Translations under genes and position numbers: made by a program
Source: Euwallacea fornicatus
Lineage: Eukaryota; Arthropoda; Insecta; Coleoptera; Curculionidae
Direction: 5' to 3'
Assembly (NCBI RefSeq): GCF_040115645.1
Contig: NC_089541.1
Coordinates: forward strand, 7,750,001-7,814,000
Length of the DNA stretch: 64,000 nt
The notes under the pieces: model-generated
Seen by the model: the letters and a program-made list of their open reading frames with translations, nothing else
Database searches by the model: none
What the model was told of the DNA's origin: nothing
Part shown: positions 25,901 through 41,000 of the stretch, piece by piece
Numbering within the stretch: the first letter of the stretch is position 1
How the letters are laid out: every line of letters starts with the position of its first letter

Positions 25901-28900
25901 AATAAACCCACGACATGCATAGGTGGAGAGGCGACTTGAAAGTGTCGCTCTGTATACTGATGATCTTAATGCCAAATCATCGTTGCAAAATAATATAGAA
26001 AGCTGACAAGACGTTGTTGTGGAGACATATTACGTGAAAGAGAGCAATAAACTTGAACATACAGTTCTTAAAAGTCGAAACTTTTTACCTTTCGAATGTT
26101 GTATATCGCATTTAAATTTCACTCTGTTACTGAGCCGGTGCTGGCGCTGAACGAAATCAGATGTTCTGATACGAAGAGGAAAAATGCGTTCTTTATTTAA
26201 TTAGGTTTCAAGCTAAGCCTTACCCATCTGTGACTTGATAGAATCAGAAAATATAACGGATGCTTAGCTTTTGGATTAAACGACTGTAAAAGAAAGCGAT
26301 GTGTGGTGTTCTGATGTGATTAACATGTAAATTAATGTGGAACTTTCCTTTGCTTAATGTGGCAAAGAAAATTGTACGTTAAGTTCTAACTTTTCACAAC
26401 GCACTTTCGACTTTAAGGCCACTTGTGTCACTTATACAGAAACATCCTCCAAACTGCGATTTCACTGATGTTTCATTTTCTCCACCACTCCTCCCCAATT
26501 CTTTACCTTAACTGACAGTTTTCCTACCATGCCATTTTGCTGTTTATTTACTAAATAAATATAAAAGAAATTTACGACCACCCAATTGACACTTTTATCC
26601 CTTCCTACGTATACCTGGATATGATTTATAGATAGGGGGCAATCAAAAGGAGTCTTTATTGCCGCTGCTGCATTAAAGTACTTTACTCTGTGATTGTAAA
26701 GTGATGGCAAACTGGGCCTAAATCACCGTGATTATTCCCTATTTGAAATGTCTGTAAATAATCTCGACCCAGTTCCTTCTCTTCGTTCTAATAAATTCCT
26801 AAACAATTCCCATAATTTGCTCCCAACATTTTGTTAATCAAAACCTAATTTTTCTCAAATTCTCAAAGCTCGTAAAATATTACAAAATACAATTACTTTG
26901 GCTTTTTACATGAATTTGAAGTTAACATTTGGATGTAATTAGTCATCTAAAAAACGAGTTAAGCCATTTGCCGCTTGACGTAGCAGAAAACCAAAGAGGA
27001 ATAAATCAGATGTCGAAATATTAATTTTGAAAAATTTAATTAAACCGGAATCCTATTTGTCTGGCCATAATGAAATTCTGTCATTCCACGACGCTGTTAG
27101 GTGGCAGAATTGTCGGTAATTAAGCAGAATAAAATTTTAGTTTAGCACTAGTCAATTCTATGGGGGCCGTTCTAGCACGAAAGTGGGTACCGATTGTTTG
27201 GGCGTGAACTGTATTTTTTTTCAAATAGAATTATTATAAATTTTAAGAAAAATAGAAGATTTGGTTCAAAGTTTGTGCGCACCTAATGTGAAAGTCTAGC
27301 AACACACACCGAATGTGCGATTTCCAAACTTCCCCCTCGTGGTTTTGGATATACCTAATATGGGCATCCTGAAAAGAAATTTGCAGACATCGAGAAAATT
27401 AAAGTCATTTGGAAACCCAATCAACTTTGGAATTTGCTTATGCATTTTAGAAATCTCGCGAGTCACACACTACCAAGTTTGGCTGTCTGCCAATATACCC
27501 CACAGAAAAATTCATTATTAATACTTCTGAAATTACCTAATTCTAAAACGGCCACGACGCAATGATCACCCTCACAGACCTAGATTTCATCCAAAAGGGT
27601 TTCTATAATGTCACACTTATCTTCACGACACCCCAATGGCGCCACAATTATCGCTGCTTTCCTGATTTTCTCGATACGGACTTGATCAATCTTGGAGGTT
27701 AATAAAAAAAAGAGTCATGAGTAGATACATTATCCAGAGGGATGCCTCACATCACCATTCCGAGAGAGTCCCTTACTCTTACCATCACTCAGGCAGCCCA
27801 GTTCCTGAACTGATTTGATTCATACCATTTTAGGATGAACGCACACTCGTAAAATGAATATAGCAATTATGATGGGATCAATGTCGAATTTTTTATTGCA
27901 TCATATTGTTATGTACATTTAACGCACCTCGAAATAGAAATGATCAACAGTTATTAACAGACGCCAACGATTAAGGCCATTAAGTGTAAGAACACCTACA
28001 CAAATATGCACCTTTTCCAGACAATTTGCTGTTAGACTATATTTATTTTTCATTACAGTGCAAACGCTAATTACTTCCACAATTCCTCTTGTAGTATCGT
28101 CTCTGAAATTTTCTCTTTTATTTAGCGAATTTTATACAACAGACGCTCAATGACCTAAATAGTTTTTGGCGACGTTTAACGTCACAAGAAACTCTTTTAA
28201 ACTTGAATACGATCCAGAAACAGTTAATCAGCAAATTATTTAAAAATGTTGGAATGATCTCTTTTCTACCAGTGAGCAACATGAAGATTATATTCTCTTA
28301 AGCGTAATTAGGGAAGACTTGCGATTCAGTATTGATGTTCTTGTCGGTGCGTAATTGAACGTTTTTGATTTATTGAAAATAGTGTATCCCAATGTTGCAC
28401 TCCAGCTGATATTAATGTATGGAACGAAGCTAAGCAAACGAATAATGTTAATAAAGAGGAAGATGTGGACGGTGAGGACAATGAAAAAGTACCCCATGAA
28501 GTAAGACATAAAGACCTTTAACAGTGACCTACATATATCCACTAAAATGTACCAACGTGCGCTCTAAATATTCTTCTATATACATCATTCTCCTATGAAT
28601 CACAAGCCATTGATTAAATTGTCACCCCGTACCAGTACGAATGGTAATAACCTAAAAGCATCTTTTACATTAACCAACGTGAAATTTTCAAATATGATCT
28701 TAAATTGCAAAAAAATATCTCTAAATGGCGAATTAATAATAACACACACCATATACAGCAGAACCACTGTAAACCTTGACTACAGCGCGTCCATATAGGT
28801 ACCATTATAACCGTTCATAACGACTGCAAAAATGATGAAAAAAATTTCCAAAACATTACAAAACTGGCCGAGCAAAGCTGCTAGTTTCGCAGAGTGGGGT
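22918..28900. other. Non-coding DNA upstream of Skeletor
   Basis: Six kilobases with no recognisable gene. All frames are short and AT-driven. Any 5-prime untranslated exons, promoter or enhancers of Skeletor beyond its first coding exon could lie here, but I see no specific signal. Confidence 0.35.
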
Positions 28901-29030
28901 ACCATCGTCCATCGTCGACGGTACTGCATTGTTAGTTCTTCGACATTTACATTATGAAAGATTTAAAGTGAAAGACATTCAAGTCGGTTCCTCCAGTTAC
29001 AGTGAGATCTACAGTGTTACAACAACGACT

Positions 29031-29082
29031 ATGGCCAAGATCGGGCCTCTTGTGTTTGCGGCCCTGGCCACTTGTTTTATCG
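29031..29082 (+). CDS. Skeletor: Skeletor exon 1, signal peptide
   Basis: This exon encodes MAKIGPLVFAALATCFI, a short basic start followed by a hydrophobic core, then a GTGAGT donor in phase 1. It fits a cleaved secretory signal. The ATG is followed by G (ACTATGG). An untranslated leader probably starts within the preceding 100 bp, but no TATA box is evident. Confidence 0.85.
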
Positions 29083-32000
29083 GTGAGTGGTTCTTTCTGT
29101 GCATTTTGGGTTACGGGAGTGAACTGGAGCATTTTGGGATGAGTGACTTGAAAGAAGACTTGAAAATAGCACTGAAAATGTCATTCGTAAAAAAAAAAAT
29201 GTTTTCATATGCATATCATCAGAAATCGGGAAAGTGACTTTATAGAATTGTCGCTTTGTACAAATTAGATGATCGAGTGAAAATAAAATAAATTCTCATT
29301 TTGAAAGGTGAGAGCACGAGCGATTGCTTAGTTGCTCAATACGGGTCTGCAATAAGATAATAAAATTTCCTACTTAAAAGCTTAAATGTCGTCACTGCTG
29401 GGCTTTATTAAGATTATTGAAATTACGATCCCACTTGAAAAGTTATTAAGCATTTCGCTCTCTAGAATGTCATCAGAATGCTGCATTCTGCCACCCGGAG
29501 GCAAAATTATTACCATCAATCTCGAGGAGCTATTTAGCATTCCTTTAATGGTTTGATACTTTAAATGAAACTATCATTCTATCTCCCTAAACAAGCCCCC
29601 CCCATATAAATTCTAGAGCTTCAAGCAAAAGTTCTTTTATAATTTAGACTTAATTCTCATTCTCGAGAACGCAGTTTACACGAAAACCCACTTTGCAACG
29701 GAATCATCGAACCGTGAAAACAAGAAAACGTACTTTTTATCAATGATGATATGTAATTAAAAATGTCTCTCAGAAGAGCGTTCGATAACAAGGCCTTTTT
29801 TTGTTACCTAGTGATTTGGGGCACATCCTCATTCGGGTGACATATTGGACAATATTTTACCCGCGGTTTGGCCAAATTGACATTAAAGCTCGTTGCCTAA
29901 GTTTAATAAAGAAATGTAATTTAATGAATAAATTTGACATAAATTACGAAACTGTCCATTTCAGGTCATTACAATCCTTAATAGTCAGGGCAACTTTACC
30001 TTGACGTAACTCAAATTGCTAAAATACCTTTAGCACCTTAAAGACGAAATTTTTAATTCTAATTGACATCATTTGATGCAAACTTACGTGCTTGGTAAAT
30101 TGCCCAATAGTTTCAGATTTCCTCAACTTTTTGCGATAAATTGGTTCAAATTTATCGAAGTTCATGTAAGAAATCCTCGTGAAATTTGATAATTTAAGAA
30201 GATATTGCAACTTTATGAAATAAATATCGGCTAAAAGGACAAGTACAAATGTGGCCATGTCATATTATATGCGGGTGTTACTATACCTAGCACCCGCACA
30301 AAATTTGTAGTTAACAATACAAAAGAACTACTTAATGGCATGGCATGGAAAGCGGAATTGCCAATTTAGTGAAGAAATAAAAAATGAACTTTTTATAAAA
30401 TAGACAGGGTGACCCATTGAAAATAGGACATGGTAAAACCCGAGATAGGAAACAACAAAATATGACGATTGATTCCAACATACCTTATGCCATTGTTCTG
30501 CATTTCAAACATACATGGTGTTAGAAGATGAAATTTTATTTTAAAATTTCTTAATAACTTTTTATGATTTTGTAGCATGAACACCAACATTGGTACATTT
30601 AGGTTTCCCACGATGACAAGTCAGACTATTTATCTAATTTTTACGCAGCTTCTAGGAGAGGCTAGCTACAAATTACTTCGATATACATTTGGTCTTATTT
30701 CTTTATGAGTGCATCTAAGGTCAAATTCTATTCAATATAACGAAAGAGCGTATATTTTTACTCAAAAAAATATTTTCGTTCAATCCCAATATCTCTCTTC
30801 GTTTCCGAGATTTTCACCCATAAACTAAATCGTGTCGTACCATTTCAAACACTCAAAAACGATGGTAGCTGTGGTTCACTCACATGCAAACACATCACTC
30901 AGCTATTGCCACTTTAACTTGTGAAAGTAATTAGACTAATTACTTGTCAGTTGCTCTTTTTGAGTAAAAAATTGTAAATTTAAAGTAAAAACGTCAAGGC
31001 ATAATGACTTGCTTTAGTGAAATACGCGGTATAATTTGTATTTTTGCTCAAATGAATTTTACAATACAGGACTTATTTTTCATTTGTTAATGACTTTTAA
31101 TTTTTTTAACGAGTTAAACATTTCATTTTTTAATTAATAATTTCTTTAAATTAATTAAACATTTTAAATGTTACGACACGAATTAGCTTAGAGGTAAAAA
31201 TCTTGTAAACGAAGAGAGATATCAGGATAACAAAAGAGACGCTTTTTCATGATACTAATTGAAATTTTACCTTAGTTGCACTCATAAAACATATGACTAA
31301 ATATATCGAAGCAGTGGCTTGTAATTAGCATTCTCTAGGAGCTACGTAAAAATTACATCGAAATTCTTACTTGGCATATCATCCAGTCCAAGTATACCAA
31401 TTTTGGTGTTGATAATATGAAAACACAAAAAGTTATTAAGGACTATAAAAATAAAATTTGATCCTTTGACCCTCCATAATTCTAAAACACGCAAAGTTCG
31501 TATAAAGTATCTTGGGTTAAATCGTCATATTTTTATATTCCTATTCACAAATTTTGCCATGTACCATTGCCAATGAATCACCTGGTATATAAAAATGTTT
31601 GAAAATCGAAATAACTAAAGTCTTCAGTAGTTCATAAAGGCCTTTTAGTTCCATTAATGTTGACCTTTGCACTTACAACATCTATTAATGTGTATGTTAC
31701 TTGGGAGTATCTGCAATGCAAAAGTATTAAACGACCTGGACTAACTAGAGGAGGTGCATTTTTATTGAGTGGCAGTACGCTGAAAATTACACTTTAATAT
31801 TTGAATTAAAAAAATACCAAAAATATAATAAAACATAACGAGTTACAAATTCAAATTTCGTCGTTGGGAAATTCATCGGGTGAAGTTTTTCTAGAAAAAA
31901 AAGATTGATGTTTCAAAAACTGCGGAAACCTTTTGGAATCTAGGCAGTTTTTAATTATCCGCCCTTTCTACTCTTCTACAATCAGTAAATTTTTATCAAA

Positions 32001-35000
32001 ATCAGTCTTTAGCTTAAAGTTTAAAAGTTCAAAAGGTAAACAAGAAACTTATCTAACGTTTTGATTATATTCTTTGGGAAAACGAGTTTTTTTAATATTC
32101 AAACTGAAAAACTTCGCTATGATAATTTTCTGTTTTATATCAAGCATTATTTCAGTATTTGACGACACAGACTCAGGCAACTATGATAACTATGACGTTT
32201 TGATGATTCTCAGTAAATTTAAATTGAATAATTTTCGCCGACTTAAAAATTTTCGTTATCTTTTTGATTTTTCACTTCACCTTAAACTCAAAATTTCTGC
32301 TTTCACAGCACTTCCTAAAATTTCTTCAGCACTAATTCATTAATCAATATTTTTTAATGCTTCAATTTACGGATAATAATTTGCAATGAAGAATTAAATT
32401 TCATGATCATTACTTCGATTTTTCCAATTGAACTAATCATATCAACAAACCGATTTAGCAATAAATTACTTAAAATAAAAACAACTGAACCAGCCGTTAT
32501 GGCAGACAAATTTTAGAACTGTTAGACCAGTGTCTGGATGAAAGATAATCGAGTTTTTTGAAAATCTATTACGTTTGAAGGTATTGCGTCGATAAAATTA
32601 CGATTTTTCCATGGAATTACAATTTACAACAAATTAATAAGGTGTCTATTGTTGATAACTACGATTCATAACGAACGAAAACAAAGATAAATTTGCAAAG
32701 TATTGAGAGAACTGGTTATATGATTGATGTGCCGTAAGCATATTTTTACTTTTTGAGACTAAAATTTGAGACTTAATAGAAAACATCAACTATATATTAA
32801 ACTCATAGTGTTTCTTGGATGTGTATGAGGTTTTTGGAAAAAGATGTCTTCATAACTTCATATTTCTTCCTGGAGCAACCAATCATTTCAGTGGGGTGTA
32901 CCACTTCATTAATTTACTTATTCTGTGTGGTTGTAAAAGACAAACTATATGACATTTTGTTATTTGAATCTCACAGCTTTACACAGAATTCTGTCAGCCA
33001 TGTAATTTTGTTTTTAAGATAAGGTAAGAACTATAATGCGATTTTCTTGAAAACAATTGATTTGTGCAGGAAACACTTAGTAAAACTTTGCCATTCCATC
33101 AAAACGGTTTCTCAATTTCTCTTTGTTTTGAAGCATTAAATCTGTTATTGCCACCTAATCCAAACCTACTGGTTCAAATATTAACAAAAATTAATCATCT
33201 CCATATTTATTCATTTATTTAACGATTATTCTGTCCAGTTATGATAATATACTTTTAAATAAACCACTGTCGCTGTGTTTTTATGTCTATTTTTGTGAAT
33301 TTTCTTGCCTCGATATTGATTAAAATTAATGTGGTTATTAAAATATCACAAAATCCTCAAGAAGTTTGAGAGATAATCACACCTCCAATTAAGGGGTTGG
33401 ATGATCCGTTTTTAGTTCGCTTGTTCCTCTGATAATTTGAAATTTCACATGATTCAAATTTGCATACGAAACGTGAAAATAAATCAACAGCTTAATATAG
33501 GATTTACTATTAAATCAAATATTGGCACAAACTCACACCGTAACTCAAAAGCCAATTAAACATAACCACAGCAAATTAAGCATTTCAAGGTAATCACCAA
33601 TCGTCTTTGCTTCACTTTCACCTTCTGATGAAGATTAATATGGAAAATATTCGGAAACAATTAGAATTTTGTTTAATGTATGAATTTACAGTTTTTTTAA
33701 GAAAAAAACTTGCTAAAACAGTTATTTATTAGTGCGGTTATTTAAATTATCGTGAGGAGATATTTTGGAATCTCCTCATTTCCCTAGAGATACAGGTAAG
33801 GCCACCCATCCTGAGTGGGGGTCCAGTGCAGCAATATTGGACACTAGCCCGGAAAGTGGTAACCCACGAAGCCATGAAATGGACAGTGGATAAATTAAGA
33901 CCATTTAAAGCATCGGGTGCTCGTGACCTAATTGCAGATTACTAGGATGAATACAGGGTGTTATTGAATAAGTGTCTGATATTTCAAAGGGTAATTTTTC
34001 AAGGAGTTCTAAGATGGAAAGTTCCTATAAACACGTATCCTAGCATCTTTAGTTTCCAAGATACACAGTAAAAAAGTTGAAAAAATAAATCACATGTTTA
34101 ATATTTCTCGATCTATCCCAGTTAATTTTACGAAATTTCGTATCTAAGCTATTTTTGAGATGACCAATTCAAATTTATCAACGATTTAGTTGCACCTTCT
34201 AAAGGGCGCCAAAGGTGACCATTTCAAGCACCAGCATTCCAAAAGCAACCCGGGCCCGTGCCAAAATTTGAAAATGATTCTCAATTTTTTTTCCTACAAC
34301 TCTTCGGGTTTATAAAATATTTAGTTTAAATTTCGAGTGAACACTACCCTTAAAGCTACACAAGGTAGGGTGTTCTAGCTGAAGAGAACAATGTACGAAG
34401 TGATAGTAGTTTTTCGGTCACGTTTCATTTATTTTTTCAAACCTTCTATGCTCTAAATCAATTATGAGTCTGGGGATTTTCAGTTCCAAATGAGATTTAC
34501 AATGTCAGAGTGATATTCGCCACAAGTTGGGATGAAATATAGTTTTTAGTATGCATCTTTGCATGTGCGTCATACTTACGAATCGTATGCATTAAATCAA
34601 TTCAAAATCAATATAAAATATGACCGTTTCAAAAAAAGAAGTATATATATATATATATATTTATAATAACTATGACTACTGTCAGAATAATCAATTTCTG
34701 AATCATGTTCATCAGCGTAAATAGAAGAAGCAAATACCTTGAAATTGACAAGATCTACAAAAAATTCAAAATTCAAGTTTTTCTCAGAGTACTGTTTAAT
34801 AATAGTGTGTTTTAAATGCACATAAATTTCGTCCGTACCACGTAAGTTTGTATCAAGAATTACATGTTCGCTGTTTCCGAAATTGTGTGACTTTTTGTAA
34901 TTAGGAACAAAGAAGATTTCACGAAAATGTAAATTTTTTTTTAATTGTATTATTTTCAAATGAATCAAGCTTCACAACCCACGGTCAAGTGGATCGCCAC

Positions 35001-38000
35001 AACATGCATTATTGATCAATTGAGCGTCTACATTGATTGCGTGAAGTGGAAAGACAACGACCATGGACTTTGCATGTTCGGCGTTTATTTTGTATTTAGC
35101 GTTATTATGACTTTCATCACTTCAGTAAAAATTGTTCGAAGACAAAACATTTTTCTTGTCAGCGTAGAATTCGTATCTCAGAAAAACAAATTGGGTATTC
35201 CATTTGAAAAAACGACGTTGACTTCAAATGACAGGTGAAGATGACCTTGGAAAAAACTTGAGAGTATAAACAGTTAAACCGCCGAAAATAAAAATAATTT
35301 ATTCGAACACTTTGTTTGTAGATCGCCTCGATTTAAAGATATTTGCCTGACCCATTTATCTAGAATCATCCGGTAAATTGTCACGCCTCTAATCATGCCA
35401 CAATTGCAGCAAAAAACTAAGGCAGAGACATACGTTCATACCGTCATCTTTATTCAACCCATATAAACCCTCATTATCAATTTTAACCCACTAGTCCAGT
35501 CTATAGAAGGCACCCATAGTATATCTCTGTCTCTGTCGTTTGAGTTTTAAGTTCTCCCCACGTATCCTAGACACGTGCCGCTATCTAATTCGATACACAA
35601 GCAAAGATTCGAACTGCAAACTATATCTTAGAAACACTGGGAGTTGTAAATAAAAAGTTAAGAGTCATTTTCAAACTGAAATCTCCTGCATTTCGATAGT
35701 AAATCTTTTGAAGTGAACGACAACATTTTGCAACACTCTGTATACATCATTGCCCTCCCAGCCAAGGCAAAAAAAACCATACAAATTCTAGTCTATGCCC
35801 ACTAATAACAGTACCACGTACTTCGTGCACATGTATGTCTTTTTGCAATGCAGAATTACCAAACAATATGCCATTATTATACCACAGCCACATAAACATA
35901 TTCGTGATTAATAACTAGATATAAATACAGACGTTTTCAACACTTGGACTTAAAAAATTCATACGTGTGGCAATAGGAATTTTCCCCTAGTGACACGGTT
36001 TTAATGCCCTCTGTGTACTTTGTGCCCCACTCCAATTGATCATTGTTAATACCGTAAATCGTGTAAAGATGAATAACGACTTGACTGGCATATTAAGCTT
36101 GAACGTAAACCAGATTGTTACACAATAACTGGTTTTGCGGTTAAGTTACATGACAATTGATTTTTGAATTAACAAAGCGTGGGAACTGCGGCTGAATAAT
36201 GTCTATTTAAAAGAGAATTTGGTTAAAATATTGACCAAAGAGAGTAAGGTGAATTTTATGTCTACTGAGACAGTTTCCCTTTCCTAAAGATATACTTACG
36301 TAACAGCAATAATCATAATAATTACAAAACACTCCATGAATAAATTTACGACTGCATTCAAGTTACATACCAGTCATTAGTGCGTGTTTGTAAAATAGTT
36401 ATTCCATATAGGTGGGCACTTATCTGCTTGATTACCTTCGGCTAAGTTTGTCTTGGCACTGAAAGTAGTCTATCTTCATTTCAATAAGTTAAAAACAAAC
36501 TTATCAACGACTTGAAGTTTCGCAATCAACCTCTGGTTCTACGCAGTTGAAGCTGAGCTGGGTTGCAAAGCTTTTATCAATACGCACGTCATCATTGGGG
36601 GTAAATATCTGCTATTTAGGTCGTTGGCTGCCCTACCCAAATTTATTTCCCATTAGCTCTATTAGCGCTGCAACCTTAAATGAATACCAATAACACAAAG
36701 GAAACTTGGTATAAACTGCCAATAAAAAGCCAATTTAGGTTTGAGCTGCTGCTCAAACCCCTACAAAGCTGCTGCTACTAATTATATCATTTTTATAATG
36801 GAGATTGCATTATGGATGCTTGAAAGCTATGTAGGAATGGTGCCCTTGACATTTATTCCCCTGATAGCATGAAAGAAATATATGTTTATTTTACGTAATT
36901 AATTCATATTTGTTGGTTAATGTTCGATGTGAACAGGTTTAGCAAGCGTGAGAAAATTCGGTGCAATGCTGTTAATCTTCATATCCAGTTAGTATTAACA
37001 CTTGTAGGTGAACTGTTATCCTAAACCATGATATATAAATAGAGGCAGATTTATCATGACACGCTTGTGGTCTTAGTATTTATAAATGAGTCAAGTTGGT
37101 AGTTACTCAATGATCGTGTGGATAAAATTTCTATATTTTCTTAAAAGTCCCAACGAGCAGCTGCGCAGCCTTCAGTAGTATCTGAATAATTATTAAGTCA
37201 GTTTGGATGATAGTTTCTATCTTGGAACTTGGGAAAAGGTGTTCCAGCTATTCTCCGGTTATCACTGTGCAAAATTTCATTGGGTTTACATTTATCTTTA
37301 AATAACTCATTTGGATTGCATATTAACCCTGATTCTCTCAATTATTGAAAGCTAAGGGCTGTAGAAACACAATATGGGCCCTTATGCGTAAAATCGTAAT
37401 AGAACACACGTTCCTGTCGAGAACGATGCACTCTACCCACGTCGTTCACCACGACGATCAGTCTTTACCCTAAGAATCCAAGGAATCTAAAAATACATTC
37501 TTGTGCTTTTATCACGCAGGATGTAAAAAAGTTACATTAATCACTCAAACCTAACCTGACGAACTATAGGAGGCTCTTTCCGTACTCTTACCGGACTCGC
37601 CATGAAAATCACACAAATTCTCTAATTTCACCGATGCTTCGGCTATCAATGTTCAAAATTTTAATGAATTATCAACTCTACGTGACTGATTTGAATTACC
37701 CATCAAATTTGATTACCTCAATTATTAAAAGCAAAGAACCTCAAAAATATATACTATAAAAATTGCTATAAAATATCGACAATATGACTGGAAAATGCCA
37801 TTTATTGGTGTATGATGTGTTTAGCAAGGGCTTTTAGAATAATGAAATATCCTTAGATGCAGAGTGCAGCGAAATTTTCATTAATCAAGCGAGTTTGAGA
37901 GAGGTAGAATAGTAGATCTACGAGAGCCTGATCGGTCATATAGGGAAATCGCCACTAGATTGGAGCCGTAGTGTAGACACTATAGGGACATGGTTCGAAG

Positions 38001-41000
38001 AAGAGCAAAGAGGCAAAAGGATAGGTACTGGACGATCTCAAAGACCTACAGAACGCCAATGTCGTCGTCTTCGACTTATGGCCTTAAGACATAGATTCGT
38101 CTTGTCGAAAACGCTGGTGGATCAGTGGTTTGCTGAATATGGAAGGTCCATTAGGATTCGAAGCATTTATCGCCGGATAAGAAATTTTGGACTGTTTCCT
38201 ACCGTCTCCATCTTACGTTACCCCTCAACTTTAATCATCGTCAAAATCAACTGTAGCTGTGCACAGAAGGGATACATTGGAATCTGAAATGGGATAATAT
38301 TGAATTTACTAACAAATTCAGGTTCAGTTTAGGTATGTATGATGGTCGAGAAAAAGTAAGAAGAAGACGGGGTGAAAGACGGGATCTTCAGTTGACAATA
38401 TAGAGGCACGTCCATCAGACTGTTGGGGTAATGGTTTGGGGTATTATTGTATGCGGTAGCAGACTACTTTTACTTTTCATTAGAGGCAGTATGACAGCTC
38501 AACGATACATCCAAGAAATCCTGTAATCTCTTCTCGTGCCTTATCTGGAAACTCTTGTTAATCCAATTTTCCAACAAGACAATGCATGATTACACGTATT
38601 TAAAGTGACTATGGACTTCTTTCAATAAAATTCAATCAATTTGCCAACTCGGCCACCTCGATCTCCAGACCTCTCACCAATTGAACATGTATGGAATATT
38701 GTAGGTAGAAGGTTTCATAATTTACACCATCACCCGCAAACATTAGCGGCGCTATGTCATGCTATCCAGTATGTCTGGAATGAGATCCCCTAAGAGGACC
38801 TCAATTCCCTCATTAAATCTATGCCTGGAAGTGTATATGAATGTATAAGATACCGCGCAAATTGTTAATTTTTTTATTTTTAACAATTAAATTTGTTTTA
38901 GCGTAATAAATGTGCATGCCGAAGATCATTTAAATAAAACCATTTTTACGGGGTGTTCTTTTTTCTGCGTCACGCAGTATACAATATGGGGCTTTTTGTG
39001 TGAAATCACAACAGTAAACACGGTTTTGTGGAAAATTTCGCGCTTTATCGTTATCGACCAAGCCTACCTCCTTTAGCTTAAAAATTCAGTGTATCCGACC
39101 GTAGCGAACTATAGGAGACAAATGTATTTCAAAGACGAGTGGGTATACGTCGATACAGTATATCTCAATTGAGAGCCAAGAGCTCTGACGATGCAAAATT
39201 GAGGTATTTAAAATTGAAAAATGGCATAAAGCCCCTACCTCCATTTGGGAAGTTTCCAGGAAAACCCGGGATACGCTATTTAAGATCATTGGAAACTCAA
39301 TTTGATAGAGCCTCATGCGGGTGTTAGCGAGGACATAAATTTTCTGCAGCTGTGCGTTGTAAGCTGCGTACCAAAGTTCACCGCGTCACATACAATTCCT
39401 TGTGAAGGAATTGTTCCAAAGAGACACAAGATGAAAATCCATCACTCGAACGTGATCAGCACCATGGAATGGTTCAAAGACACGCAAACCTACTGTTCCG
39501 GGGCGGTGCAAAACTATTAGGGGCGCTCTTTAAGCTGGAATGCTTGTTATTTGGTGCATGGAATGTCTGTTTCTTGTGGCACAAAAGTCATTAATTAAAA
39601 AGCACGTCGCCTCAGTGGCCTATAAACGCGAGAACAATCTTCAATTTGTTCCGCTGCGCCAGCGCTGGTTTTAAAGTCGACACGCCATTTTTTGGATTTA
39701 TTGTTCTCGTTGTTTGTCGGGCATTTTTAATTAAAGTGAGGGTGAATGCAAATATGTTAATATCAGTTTTTTTTGTTTAAATGTTCATCTGCAAGCTGCA
39801 GGATATAGGGGACAATGGGATGATTGGTAGTTAATTAAAGGCATCGGGATTGCGCCATGTAAAATGGACAGCGGTTCTAAAAGCCGGATTTTGGATTCCG
39901 CCTACATAGGGCGTCCATTTAGCAGCTTCTCGGACTTCCATGAATTTATTTGTGACTTAAAAAAAAAACAATTAGAAGAACATTTATAAGCCTAATGAAG
40001 GTAAATTTTGAAGGTAGTGACAACCCTTCGGGGTGTCCCAAAAAAGCGGGGCGTCATAAAGTGCCAGTTTTTTAAACGTGAAATCAAAAAACATCGAAAC
40101 CATAGCAACGCATGATTTGCACTAAGAGCATGAATGCATATTTTCCCGAAATAATTAATAATTCCATTAGTATTCAAGATAAATAGACGTTATTTTACAC
40201 CAAAATGCATAAAATTGTACTATCTTTCGTTTTACGTCACAAAAAACATACCGAACTACTTCAAAAGGTGATAACTAAAATTGTTATACTGAACATCCAG
40301 TATATATTTTTGGGTAAATGAGTATCCGTGCCTGTTAACAGGATCTTATACGAAAGTCCCTCCTAAAATTACAAAAATTTCATTTAAGCTAACCGAAATA
40401 TAATTTCTTTATGAGGGACAAATCTAAGAACTAATACAATAAAAAGCGGACTCCATCACGTGAAAAAAATTGAGGTGGTCTCATTACAAAAAAAAAAACA
40501 CTTTATGACGCTTTTTTTGGAACATCCCATAGAATCGCCATTAATTTTAAAATTTCCCGTCGTTACTCTCCTATATATCTCCATAATAGATTTTTTTATG
40601 AATTCACAAATAGACTCGTAGGAGTCCAAGGGCTGTTAAATGGACACCCTGTATGGTTTTTAATATAATTTTTACTCCTAAGAGATTGTCAAACCACTGA
40701 ATGTGTGAAGGTTCGGAGATGTGGCACTAACATTACTTTCTCCTAAACATTTCAAATGTCCTTGGGACCTTCAAGGTACTTTCAGTTGTTGGGTCTTCGT
40801 TACACACTGAACATATCTTGAAGGGAAAAACTGGCAAAGACAAAAAGGTCTTTCTCCAACCCGGACCAGGTGTGGCCTCAGTATTCAGTATGACTGACCC
40901 CACTGGGGACCTTCAAGGTACTTTCACTTTTTGTTGCTTCTTGTTTACACCTTAAACATGTTGCAAAAGAAAAAACTTGCAAACGCAAAAATGCTCTTCT

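Noticed and set aside
34597..35238. Overlapping frames of 123 and 97 codons on opposite strands
   Set aside because: They contain an (AT)n run and repeat-like sequence, and have no recognisable domain.
35590..35625. GATTCGAACTGC resembling a tRNA T-loop region
   Set aside because: No matching acceptor stem, D arm or anticodon arm could be placed on either strand.
39086..39520. Overlapping frames of 62-76 codons between two transposons
   Set aside because: There is no domain and both strands are open by chance.
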